From Pseudomonas sp. ERMR1:02 (GTDB lineage Bacteria > Pseudomonadota > Gammaproteobacteria > Pseudomonadales > Pseudomonadaceae): DNA of 64,000 nt. The stretch lies in assembly GCF_002277815.1 (NCBI RefSeq), contig NZ_NKJI01000017.1, positions 48,677-112,676 on the forward strand. Reading direction: 5' to 3'. Of the stretch, positions 56,374 to 64,000 are shown piece after piece. The position numbers were made by a program, and so were the translations under genes. The first letter of the stretch is position 1; each line of letters opens with the position of its first letter. The notes beneath the pieces are model-generated. The model made no database searches and was not told the origin of the DNA. It worked only from the letters and a program-made list of their open reading frames with translations.

Positions 56374-56909
56374 ATGGCTGTATACAAAGCTTCTATTGTC
56401 TATCAGGTCGTCTTCGCGAGCTGGCTCGCACACATTTGATCTCCATGAGACAAGGATTTCGCCTACGGCGTAGATCCACTGTAGGAGCGAGCCTGCTCGC
56501 GAAGGCTGCGTGTCAGGCGACGTGTTTTTTGAGGGTGTACATATCCATTCCTGCGGTAACGGCCTCTATTGGTTTCGCTCTTACAGCGAGTCACTTGGAA
56601 GAGCCCCAAGTAACCAAGGGCTCTTGCCCCTGTCGTTCGGTGCCTCGCTGTGGCTCGGCATGCCCTCGCTCCGGTCCTGCTCCGTGGGCCCGCCGCGATC
56701 GGCCATCCCTGGCCGTGCGCGGCTAACCCGGCATCCATGCCGGGTTAGCCACTGCGCAGAACCTCCACTCGGCCTCTCGAGGGGGCAAGAAGATCAAGAT
56801 CAAAAACCAGATCCAAAGCACTCGAGGCGGCCTGACAGCCGACCTGATTGCGGTGGATGCGCGTTGTCCCCTGTAGGAGCGAGCCTGTTCGCGAAGAACG
56901 ATTACGCTG
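56374..56909. repeat. Modular repeat, minus orientation, with REP halves
   Basis: From about 56528 to 56850 lies a full inverted copy of the modules at 59.9 and 60.3 kb: TACATATCCATTCCTGCGGT, GGCTCTTGCCCCTGTCGTTC, GGCATGCCCTCGCTCCGG, the hairpin AACCCGGCATCCATGCCGGG and AGGCGGCCTGACAGCCGACC. REP halves flank it near 56420, 56480 and 56870. No gene is supported. Confidence 0.8.
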
Positions 56910-57239
56910 TCAACCCTGCGGATCGAGGTTATCCAGCGCCCGATTCACCGCCAGATCCGCCAGCATGATCACCTGCTGGATACCCAACATAGTGCTGCGC
57001 TGTGGCCCGTCCAGAAACGTCGCGAAATCGCTGGCCATGACACTGGCGGATGCCAGGGATTCGCAGGCGTGGGCTAGCAGGTCTTCGGTCCTGATGTCCG
57101 GGGCGACGAGGAACATGGTGCTGGGGTTGTGGGGGGCGGTGGATTTGAGGATGGCGGGTTTTAGGTGGAGTTCGTGACCGGGATTTGGTGTGGTGTTTTT
57201 GCTTGGTGATTCGGGGGGATTGGGGGTGGGTTTTGGCAT
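56910..57239 (-). CDS. DUF6124 family small protein
   Basis: A 109-residue cytosolic protein with the family pattern: MPKPTPNPPESPS start, variable middle, then LLAHACESLASASVMASDFA, FLDGPQRSTMLGIQQVIMLA and DLAVNRALDNLDPQG. Function unknown; the family is common and multi-copy in Pseudomonas. AAGGAG precedes the ATG at 57239; an upstream start at 57275 lacks family support. Its leader holds copy B of the stem-loop element. Confidence 0.85.
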   Translation of the reverse strand: MPKPTPNPPESPSKNTTPNPGHELHLKPAILKSTAPHNPSTMFLVAPDIRTEDLLAHACESLASASVMASDFATFLDGPQRSTMLGIQQVIMLADLAVNRALDNLDPQG

Positions 57240-57292
57240 GGTTAAAGCTCCTTGATCAATGGAGCCGCCACACATCGCTGCTAAACGGAAAG

Positions 57293-57372
57293 GGTGGCGA
57301 CTGTACGCGGGTTAGCAGACCAGGGATCAAGGAACCCGGCGCACCGAAGTGCCCCACGCACAGTCACCATAA
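57293..57372 (-). promoter_or_regulatory. Conserved stem-loop leader, copy B
   Basis: Lies 54 bases before the DUF6124 ATG, matching the 51-base spacing of copy A at 4549-4629. Ends GGTGGCGACTGTACGCGGG and CCCACGCACAGTCACCAT pair. Differences from copy A include paired changes in the stem, for example G-C against A-T. Confidence 0.5.
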
Positions 57373-58368
57373 CGAAGGCTTCGACGCAAAAATTGCGTGG
57401 GCCGATCAACAGGCGACATTGGCGTGCCTTGAAATTTACTGAGCTGCTAAACCCGTTCGCTGAATTTGCAGCGACACGAAAACGATAGAGACCAGGGCCA
57501 AGGCGCACAAGCCGGCGGATTCTGGCGTAGTTGTAGGCAGTGACGCAAGGTGATGTAGCCTTGCTCCTGGTCCTACATCCGACTCCTACAACCAAGAGAG
57601 ATTGGTCGGCTGTCAGGCCGCCATCGCCGGCAAGCCCTGATGCCAGTCCGTTAAGGATCAGCAACCTCTGACCTGTAGGAGCCGGCTTGCTGGCGAAAGC
57701 GGTGTGTCAGGCGCCATCCATGTTGATTGATGCTCCGCTGTGGCCAGCAAGTCAGCTCCTACAGGGACGGGATACATCCTTCAAATTCAGGCTGGCTGTC
57801 AGGCCGCCTTCGCTGCGATGCGGCGACCCGACAAGCCAGCTCCACAGGGGATCGGGAGTAGCTACAAAATCAGGTCGGCTGTCAGGCCGCCTCGCTTTGG
57901 CTTTTGATCTGGCTTTTGATTTTCTTGCCCCACCACGCCCTGAGCCTGTCCGTCAACCTGTGACGACCTCCATCGGCGTCTCTACCAACGTTGATCCGCG
58001 CTGCGTTAAGGCCTGCAAGTAAGCCTTTTCGTCATAGACAGTGCTGGTTTTCCAGCTCCTACATTTGAATTGGGTACATCCCCGAGAGTCAGGTCGGCTT
58101 GTAGGCCGCCTTCGCTGGCAAGCCAGCTCCTACATTTGAATTGGGTACATCCGTGAAGTCAGGTCGGCTTTTAGGCCGTCTTCGCTGGCAAGCCAGCTCC
58201 CATCGGAGAACGGTATATCTGCAAATGTCAGATCGGCTGTCGGGCAGAGGAGCTTTCGCAGCGCATAGCTCACCCATCATGAATTACACAGTAAAGCGAC
58301 CCGTAGAGTTAACCCCGTCACAGGACATGAGCGTTTTATAACAACCCAGGAAACCATTTCGAGCAAAA
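57373..58368. repeat. Repeat field of REP-like units
   Basis: No credible gene in about 1 kb. It contains an inverted REP pair (57674-57764), then several direct units of AGGTCGGCT...AGGCCGCC TTCGCTGGCAAGCCAGCTCC near 57790, 57870, 58090 and 58155, and a GGCTTTTGATCTGGCTTTTG segment near 57898. Toward 58300 the DNA turns AT-rich ahead of the next gene. Confidence 0.7.
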
Positions 58369-59546
58369 ATGCCAACTATCAAGTCTCGGATTATTAAAAT
58401 GAAAGTAGCAAACCACCTGACTCCGACCAACCACTCAATTCAAGCTGAACAAAACTCAAACCTTTTACGAGCACACAGCATAATAACTAATACATCCAAC
58501 ACCCCGCACACTCTAAGCGTAATTAAAACCCCGAAAAAAATCCACACAGCCACGGATTTAAATGCTGCATTCACTACCAAGGTACAAGAAAACTACTCGC
58601 TGCTTTTCAAGGATTTCAAACCCGCCGCCAGGTATCTGTCGACTCTGTCGCACCCGGCATAATAAAAACCACTATTCGCCGGCCGCCAGATAACACCTCT
58701 CAAAAAAAATCGCACCCACTAGGGCAGATACAGTCTCTATTGAAACCCGGCGCAACTTACGTTCGTATGCATATCATGGGCGGCGGCCAATCCACTTGTG
58801 TAATTGGCACAAAAAACAGTGCTACGCCTGAATCCCCTATACATCTGGCAAAGCAAGCCTCACAGGGCGCAGCTATTATCAATGGTGGATATTTTGTTCA
58901 TAAAGAAGGATTAGTTTCCGATAACGAAAGCATATTGAGCATCGGCTCTCCTATTGGCAAAACATTGAGCCGCAGTGACAGCGCTCCAGTCCCAGATCTT
59001 TGGAAAGATGAATACGGACAGATAGTAATTGATGACCAAACAGTTCTGACAAGCGGCCCTGTACTGGCTCTAAACGGCGAACAAATTGCACTCCCCGACG
59101 ACGACCGGATGAAATACTATCTGGACGGAAAGGAAAATCCGCTAAACAAGTATGCAGGCGCATTAACGCATTCTAGTGGTTTCAACGAACGAGCAGCTAT
59201 CAGTACCGTATATTCATCTGACACTGGCGCAGACGATACCGTTATGCATGCATTAGTTTCCAATGGCGACAGAAGTGCAGGCGCTAGCATGAGCGAATGG
59301 CAAATGTTGACAAGTGCAGGTATGGAGTCATTGCCTGGGGGGCGTTTAACCGGACGACATAATGATAGTTCAACTATTAATCTGGATGGCGGAGGATCCG
59401 TATTTTTGGGTACTACCGGAGAGAGTGGCATCTCTGTTCATGCCCTTGGAGGTGCATCCTCTGAAAGCACTATCAGACCGGTTGCCAATGTGATTGTCTC
59501 AATGCCAGAGAACGTTCAGAAAAAGGAATACAGCCACCGAGAATAG
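58369..59546 (+). pseudogene. Phosphodiester glycosidase (NAGPA) family protein, one frameshift
   Basis: About 392 residues. The C-terminal two thirds carry the family pattern: GAAIINGGYFVHKEG, VLTSGPVLALNGE, ERAAISTVYSSD and STINLDGGGSVFLG. Members cleave GlcNAc-1-phosphodiesters or related bonds. The N-terminus is Asn/Thr/Ser-rich without a clear signal peptide. The frame breaks at CCC 58621-58623; adding one C reads FKPRRQVSVDSVAPGIIKTT and joins the two halves. Base composition is far lower in GC than all neighbours and it sits in a repeat field, so it is probably acquired. The start could also be ATG 58399. Confidence 0.72.
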
Positions 59547-59565
59547 GGCTGATCTCCTGAGATTC

Positions 59566-59599
59566 AACCGCTACCCCTGAGGACGGGTCGCGGTTTTTC
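59566..59599 (+). terminator. Rho-independent terminator
   Basis: AACCGCTACCC and GGGTCGCGGTT pair around an 8-base loop, followed by TTTCTT, 20 bases after the glycosidase stop. Confidence 0.85.
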
Positions 59600-60865
59600 T
59601 TATGGTTTGTGTACATCCGAAAACAAAAGGGTTGGCAAATTTAGCCGGCAAGTGACTCGCCGTCAGGGCGGACCATTAGTGGCCGTTACCGCAGGAATGG
59701 ATATGTATGCAGTCAACAAAAGATAGGTCGGCTATGAGGCCGCCTTCGCGAGCAGGCTCACTCCCACATTTAAACCGGGTACACCCGCGAAAGTCAGGTC
59801 GGCTCGTAGGCCGCCTTCGCTGGCAAGCCAGCTCCTACAGGGGATCGGGGTATCTACAAAATCAGGTCGGCTGTCAGGCCGCCTCGCTTTGGCTGTTGAT
59901 CTGGCTTTTGATTTTCTTGCCCCCTCGAGAGGCCGAGCGCAGGTTCTGCGCAGTGGGCAACCCGGCATGGATGCCGGGTTAGCCGCGCACGGCCAGGGAT
60001 GGCCGATCGCGGCGGGCCCACGGAGCAGGACCGGAGCGAGGGCATGCCGAGCCTTAGCGAGGCACCGAACGAAAGGGGCAAGAGCCCTTGGTTACTTGGG
60101 GCTGTTCCAAGTGACCCGCCGTCAGGGCGGAACCATAAGTGGCCGTTACCGCAGGAATGGATATGTATGCAGTCAACAAAAGATAGGTCGGCTATGAGGC
60201 CGCCTTCGCGAGCAGGCTCACTCCCACATTTAAACCGGGTACACCCGCGAAAGTCAGGTCGGCTCGTAGGCCGCCTCGCTTTGGCTGTTGATCTGGCTTT
60301 TGATTTTCTTGCCCCATCGAGAGGCCGAGCGCAGGTTCTGCGCAGTGGGTAACCCGGCATGGATGCCGGGTTAGCCGCGCACGGCCAAGGATGGCCGATC
60401 GCGGCGGGCCCACGGAGCAGGACCGGAGCGAGGGCATGCCGAGCCACAGCGAGGCACCGAACGACAGGGGCAAGAGCCCTTGGTTACTTGGGGCTCTTCC
60501 AAGTGACCCGCCGTCAGGGCGGAACCATCAGTGGTCGTTACCGCAGGAATGGATATGTACTCGGTCAACAAAATCCAGGTCGGCTGTCAGGCCGCCATCG
60601 CGAGCAGGCTCACTCCCACATTTAAACCGGGTACACCCGCGAAAGTCAGGTCGGCTCGTAGGCCGCCTTCGCTGGCAAGCCAGCTCCTACACTGAACCGG
60701 GTACAGCCGCAAAAATCAGGTCGGCTACTAGGCCGCCTTCGCTGGCAAGCCAGCTCCTACAAGGGATCGGGGGTATCTACCAAATCAGGTCGGCTGTCAG
60801 GCCGCCTCGCTTTCTCGGTCAACAGAATCAAAAGCAACCGCGAGGCGCCCTGCCTGCTGACCTGG
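59600..60865. repeat. Tandem modular repeats of about 390 bp
   Basis: Two direct copies (about 59870-60260 and 60262-60655) share GGCTGTTGATCTGGC, GAGAGGCCGAGCGCAGGTTC, CCCGGCATGGATGCCGGG, CGGAGCGAGGGCATGCCGAG, GACCCGCCGTCAGGGCGGAA and GGCCGTTACCGCAGGAATGG blocks. REP-like units (AGGTCGGCTCGTAGGCCGCC) lie before, between and after, to about 60815. Six-frame ORFs of 60-197 codons here copy the repeat and are not credited. Confidence 0.8.
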
Positions 60866-62307
60866 CTACGCGGATGTACCCCAGGCCTCGGACGTGTCCG
60901 CCAGCTCCCAGCCCGCAGGCCGTTGCCTGTGCCAATCGCTGACCTGTTGATAGGCATGGCCGATGCGCAGAATCAGCGGCTCGGCGAATGCCCGACCTAC
61001 AATCTGCATCGAGACCGGCATGCACTTTTCATCGAACCCGATGGGCAGCGCCACCGAACACAGGTTCAGCAAGTTGGCGAACCGCCCCAACAAGGCCAGT
61101 GGCGTGCCATATTCATCGACCTCATCCAACGGCACACTGCCAATAGCATTGGTCGGGAAAGCGCAGGCGTCTATGTTGGTCATGGCCTCCTGCATGGCGT
61201 GCCGAGCGGCGCGGCGCTGATTTTGCAACTGGATATACAACGCTGCGTCGATGGCCCGACCACTGAGTACGCGGCGTTGAACATGGGGGTCGAAACGCAG
61301 ATCGTCGCGCTCGAACAAGCTCCCCAGACTGGCATAACCTTCGGCGCTCATAAGCCCACCCGCGATGCGCATGCACTGCTCCAACGACGTGGGTAGCGGT
61401 TGCTCGACCAGTTGCATGCCCAACGCGGCCAACTGCTCGAGCCCCAAATCGTAAGCCTTCAGCACCCCAGGAGCGACATGCGCTCGTTCGGCCTGTGGCA
61501 ACACCCAGATGCGCAAACCGGCTACCGACTGATTGAGACCGGCAGCGGCGCTGAATACAGGGGACTGGGCCGAAACCGGATCCAGCGGGTCCGGGCCCAG
61601 CAGTGCATCCAGCATCCACGCCGCATCTTCAACTGTGTGGTGATAGGCCCCACCGAATCCAGCGATGGACACAGCTCGATCAAGCCATGGCGACTGATAA
61701 GCCCACGCGTGGTTTTCAGCCCGACCAAACCGCACATGCCCGCCGGAATCCGCACCGAGCCACCCGTATCAGTGCCCAACGCAGCGCTTGCCAACCCACT
61801 GGCCACGGCCACTGCCGAGCCGCTGCTTGAGCCACCCGGAGCATGATGCACGTTGCGGTCCCACGGGTTCCACGGCGTGCCCATGACTGCGTTGGTGCCC
61901 CAGCCACCGAAAGCGAATTCGACGGTTTGGGTCTTACCAAGAATGATTGCCCCGGCGCGCTCCAGGCGTTGCACTGCGGTGGCGGTCAACTTCGAAACAC
62001 GCGGTGCCTGTGCCAGAGATCCGCCGGTGATGGCCTGGCCATCGATCTCAAACAGGTCCTTGATCGCCAGCGGGATGCCATGCAGCGGTCCCAGGCGTAT
62101 GCCAGCCGCACGTTGACGATCCGCGGCGATGGCCGCGCTGAGAGCTCGCGCGGGATAGGCCTCGACATAGGCATTGAGCTGCTCGTCAAAGTGCTCGATG
62201 CGTGCCAGTTGCGCCCGAACCAGCGCTTCGCTAGTCAGCGATCCCGCATCCAGCGCCTGCTGCAACTGGGCAATACTGTGGAAAGTAACTTGATCCAGGG
62301 TGCTCAT
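60866..62307 (-). pseudogene. Amidase-signature enzyme, one frameshift
   Basis: About 480 residues of the amidase signature family (GatA/AtzF-like). The triad is visible: Lys in GIPLAIKDLFE, cis-Ser in APGGSSSGSAVAVASG and the nucleophile Ser in GTDTGGSVRIPAG. At 61639 the frame breaks; one more C restores SVGPITHTVEDAAWMLDALL. The C-terminal part (PFDP-type loops, LPIGFDEKCMPVSMQIVG) is typical. The ATG at 62307 lies 5 bases from the permease stop, so it is the last gene of an operon with an amino-acid ABC transporter, which suggests it hydrolyses an imported amide. Confidence 0.82.
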
Positions 62308-62311
62308 GTAT

Positions 62312-62995
62312 TCAACCTCGCAGGGTTTTGCGCCCGCGTGAAAAGTGCTTTTCAAGCACACGCGACAGCATTGAAAGGGGGAAAGCGATAACAAAATAGA
62401 ACAGCCCTACCAGCAGAAAGACATGCATGGGCAGGAAGGTTTCCGAAGCGATGGCCCGCGCAGCCAGCATCAGCTCATCAGTGGCGATCAGGGCGCACAA
62501 CGAGCTGTCCTTGAGGATCGACACATAGGCGTTAAGCAGTGGCGGCAACATGCCGCGAATCGCTTGCGGCAGGATGACCGACGTAAACGCTTTAAGCGGT
62601 GTCAGTCCGATGGCGATGGCAGCCTCTCGCTGGCCGCGATGCAGCGAGTCCAGGCTGCCACGCAGGATTTCTGCGACGTAAGCGGCGCCCTGCAACCCCA
62701 GACCGATGACCCCGGCCCAATAGCCGGACAACGTCAACCCCAAGCTGGGCAACGCGAAATACAGGGCCAGCAACAACGCCAAAAGAGGTACGGCGCGCAT
62801 GCTCTGAATAAAGTACGCGGCCGAACGTTTGAGGAGGACACTCGGGCTTCTCATCGCCCAGGCCAGCAACGCACCCAATATGGCCGCCAGAGCGAACCCC
62901 ATCAGGGACAATTCGGCACTGATCCGTGCACCGAGCAACAGGCGAGCGATCCAGTCGCTCCAGTACTCCGGGTACTGCTGAAAAAAGCTGATCAT
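62312..62995 (-). CDS. Polar amino-acid ABC transporter permease
   Basis: A 227-residue His/Glu/Gln-type permease with five helices. The family segment RAVPLLALLLALYFALP and the EAA loop EAAIAIGLTPLKAFTSVILPQA contact the ATPase. The ATG at 62995 overlaps the stop of the other permease. No binding protein gene is in the window; it may lie beyond 64000. Confidence 0.88.
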   Translation of the reverse strand: MISFFQQYPEYWSDWIARLLLGARISAELSLMGFALAAILGALLAWAMRSPSVLLKRSAAYFIQSMRAVPLLALLLALYFALPSLGLTLSGYWAGVIGLGLQGAAYVAEILRGSLDSLHRGQREAAIAIGLTPLKAFTSVILPQAIRGMLPPLLNAYVSILKDSSLCALIATDELMLAARAIASETFLPMHVFLLVGLFYFVIAFPLSMLSRVLEKHFSRGRKTLRG

Positions 62996-63647
62996 CGCGC
63001 GCTCCCAAAATGACGTTCGAGCCGAATGAATCCCACACCGATCGGCAAAATCATCGCGGCGTAGATGCACATCACCGCCAAATAGATCAGTGAAGTCTGG
63101 AAGGTGGAGGTCACCAGATTGCGCGCCAGGAACATGATTTCCGGCACGGCGATGGCCGAGGCGATGGACGTGTCCTTGACCAGTTGCGTGACGTAGTTGG
63201 CGAACGCTGGCAACGTAACGCGCAGCGCCTGGGGCAACAGGATGCAGCGCAGAATCTGCATACGGCTCAGACCGACAGCCAGCCCGGCTTCATACTGACC
63301 GACATGCAGCGACTGCAAGCCGCTACGAAAAATATCGGCCAATACCGCGCTGCCCACCAGACTCAAGCCGACGATGGCGGCCAGCCACGCGGGCAAATTG
63401 ATGCCAAGATAGGAGAGACCGAAATAGATCAGGAACAGATGCGCCAGCGCGGGAACATTGCGCATCCATTCAATGAAACAGCCGATCGCCCCATGCAACA
63501 CCCGTGACCGACCGAACGTCAGCAACACTGCGAGTACCACCCCTCCGGCACTCGCCAGCAGCAAGCTACACAACGCGATTTCCAGGCGGTGAGCGCGCCT
63601 TTCAACAACAGGGGCAGGAGCCCGAAAAAGACCTCGAAGTTCGCCAT
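62992..63647 (-). pseudogene. Polar amino-acid ABC transporter permease, frameshift near start
   Basis: About 218 residues. The main frame shows EWMRNVPALAHLFLIYFGLS, YEAGLAVGLSRMQILRCILLP (EAA loop) and EIMFLARNLVTSTFQ. The N-terminus in that frame is not permease-like. From ATG 63647, which overlaps the ATPase stop (TGATG), another frame reads MANFEVFFGLLPLLLKGALT. One extra C near 63585 joins it to LEIALCSLLLASAGG. So the gene is whole except for one missing base in this sequence. Confidence 0.82.
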
Positions 63648-64000
63648 CAAGCGCCCTCCATGGCCATGCGCCCAAGAAAACTGCGGGTGCGCTCATGACT
63701 GGGGTTGTCGATAACCTGCGCCGAAGGCCCTTGCTCGATAATGTGTCCGCCGTCCATGAAAATCACCCGATCCGCCACATCCCGGGCGAATCGCACTTCG
63801 TGGGTCACCATGATCATGGTGCGGCCCTCTTGCGCCAGCTCACGAATCACGGCCAGTACTTCACCCACCAGTTCGGGGTCCAGCGCCGAGGTCGGCTCGT
63901 CGAACAGAATGACTTTAGGTTGTTGGGCCAACGCGCGGGCGATAGCGACCCGCTGTTGCTGCCCGCCGGACAATTGCTCGGGATAGACCTCGGCCTTGTG
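63647..64000 (-). CDS. Polar amino-acid ABC transporter ATPase, 5' end cut by window
   Basis: The last 117 codons of an ATPase continue to the right edge. The signature LSGGQQQRVAIARAL, Walker B VILFDEPTSALDPEL, the His switch VTHEVRFARDVA and the end NPSHERTRSFLGRM are those of GlnQ/HisP-type proteins. Walker A lies beyond the window. Operon order ATPase, permease, permease, amidase. Confidence 0.9.
   Translation of the reverse strand, partial: HKAEVYPEQLSGGQQQRVAIARALAQQPKVILFDEPTSALDPELVGEVLAVIRELAQEGRTMIMVTHEVRFARDVADRVIFMDGGHIIEQGPSAQVIDNPSHERTRSFLGRMAMEGA

Noticed and set aside
57281..57664. A 127-codon minus frame across the leader of the DUF6124 gene
   Set aside because: It runs through the stem-loop and repeat DNA; the pairing explains the conserved peptide part better, though a short leader peptide cannot be excluded.
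57600..60840. Possible CRISPR array from regularly repeated units
   Set aside because: Repeats are REP-like hairpins and about 390-bp modules with uneven spacing and related, not unique, spacers; no cas genes.
59707..60942. Several 60-197 codon frames in the repeat field
   Set aside because: The same peptides recur in each module copy and in the inverted copy, so they follow the repeat DNA.
62992..63696. Permease start at 63696
   Set aside because: The first 35 residues in that frame are not permease-like; the TGATG overlap at 63647 and one restored base give a proper N-terminus.

Overview
The window reads as chromosomal DNA of a fluorescent-group Pseudomonas. Supporting signs are the high GC content, the Pseudomonas-type hairpin repeats (cores such as GTAGGAGCGAGCTTGCTCGCGA between many genes), AruF/AruG-type arginine succinyltransferases, HglS and a DUF6124 gene. 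No rRNA, tRNA, CRISPR array, transposase or integrase was seen.

Layout. 0-19 kb is mostly metabolic: a partial histidine phosphatase, an orphan aruF-aruG pair, an oxaloacetate decarboxylase, a MASE2-GGDEF cyclase, a Baeyer-Villiger-type monooxygenase with an alpha/beta hydrolase, hglS of lysine catabolism, a DJ-1/PfpI protein, an orphan hcp with a likely sigma-54 promoter, a lipocalin-like lipoprotein with its ABC exporter, and a PIG-L deacetylase. 19.4-40 kb carries a membrane sulfatase-like protein and a Wzx/Wzy-type exopolysaccharide locus: a deleted ugd remnant, epimerase, priming sugar transferase, CpsD-like protein, Wza-like lipoprotein, chain-length protein, three glycosyltransferases, a Wzy-like polymerase, a Wzx-like flippase, a deacetylase, a glycosidase, GNAT/FemAB-like acyltransferases and a ChbG-like protein. 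41.8-56.4 kb is the most striking part: two paralogous histidine kinases, one NtrC-type regulator, a large multicopper oxidase with a SCO1-cytochrome c partner (resembling the Mn(II)-oxidation genes mnxS1/mnxS2/mnxR and mcoA of P. putida), and a divergent operon of two related secreted proteins plus two curlin-repeat amyloid proteins. Sigma-54 -24/-12 promoters with CCCR-N4-YGGG palindromes about 70-105 bp upstream precede both the oxidase and the amyloid operon, so I infer one regulon. 56.4-60.9 kb is a repeat field with a DUF6124 gene and an AT-rich phosphodiester glycosidase gene. 60.9-64 kb is an amidase with a polar amino-acid ABC transporter, cut by the window end.

Caution on quality: seven genes are broken by what look like ten single-base deletions, mostly at short homopolymer runs, always -1 and in unrelated genes. 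This pattern suggests sequencing indels more than real decay. These genes are listed as pseudogene only because the reading frame is interrupted in the sequence as given.
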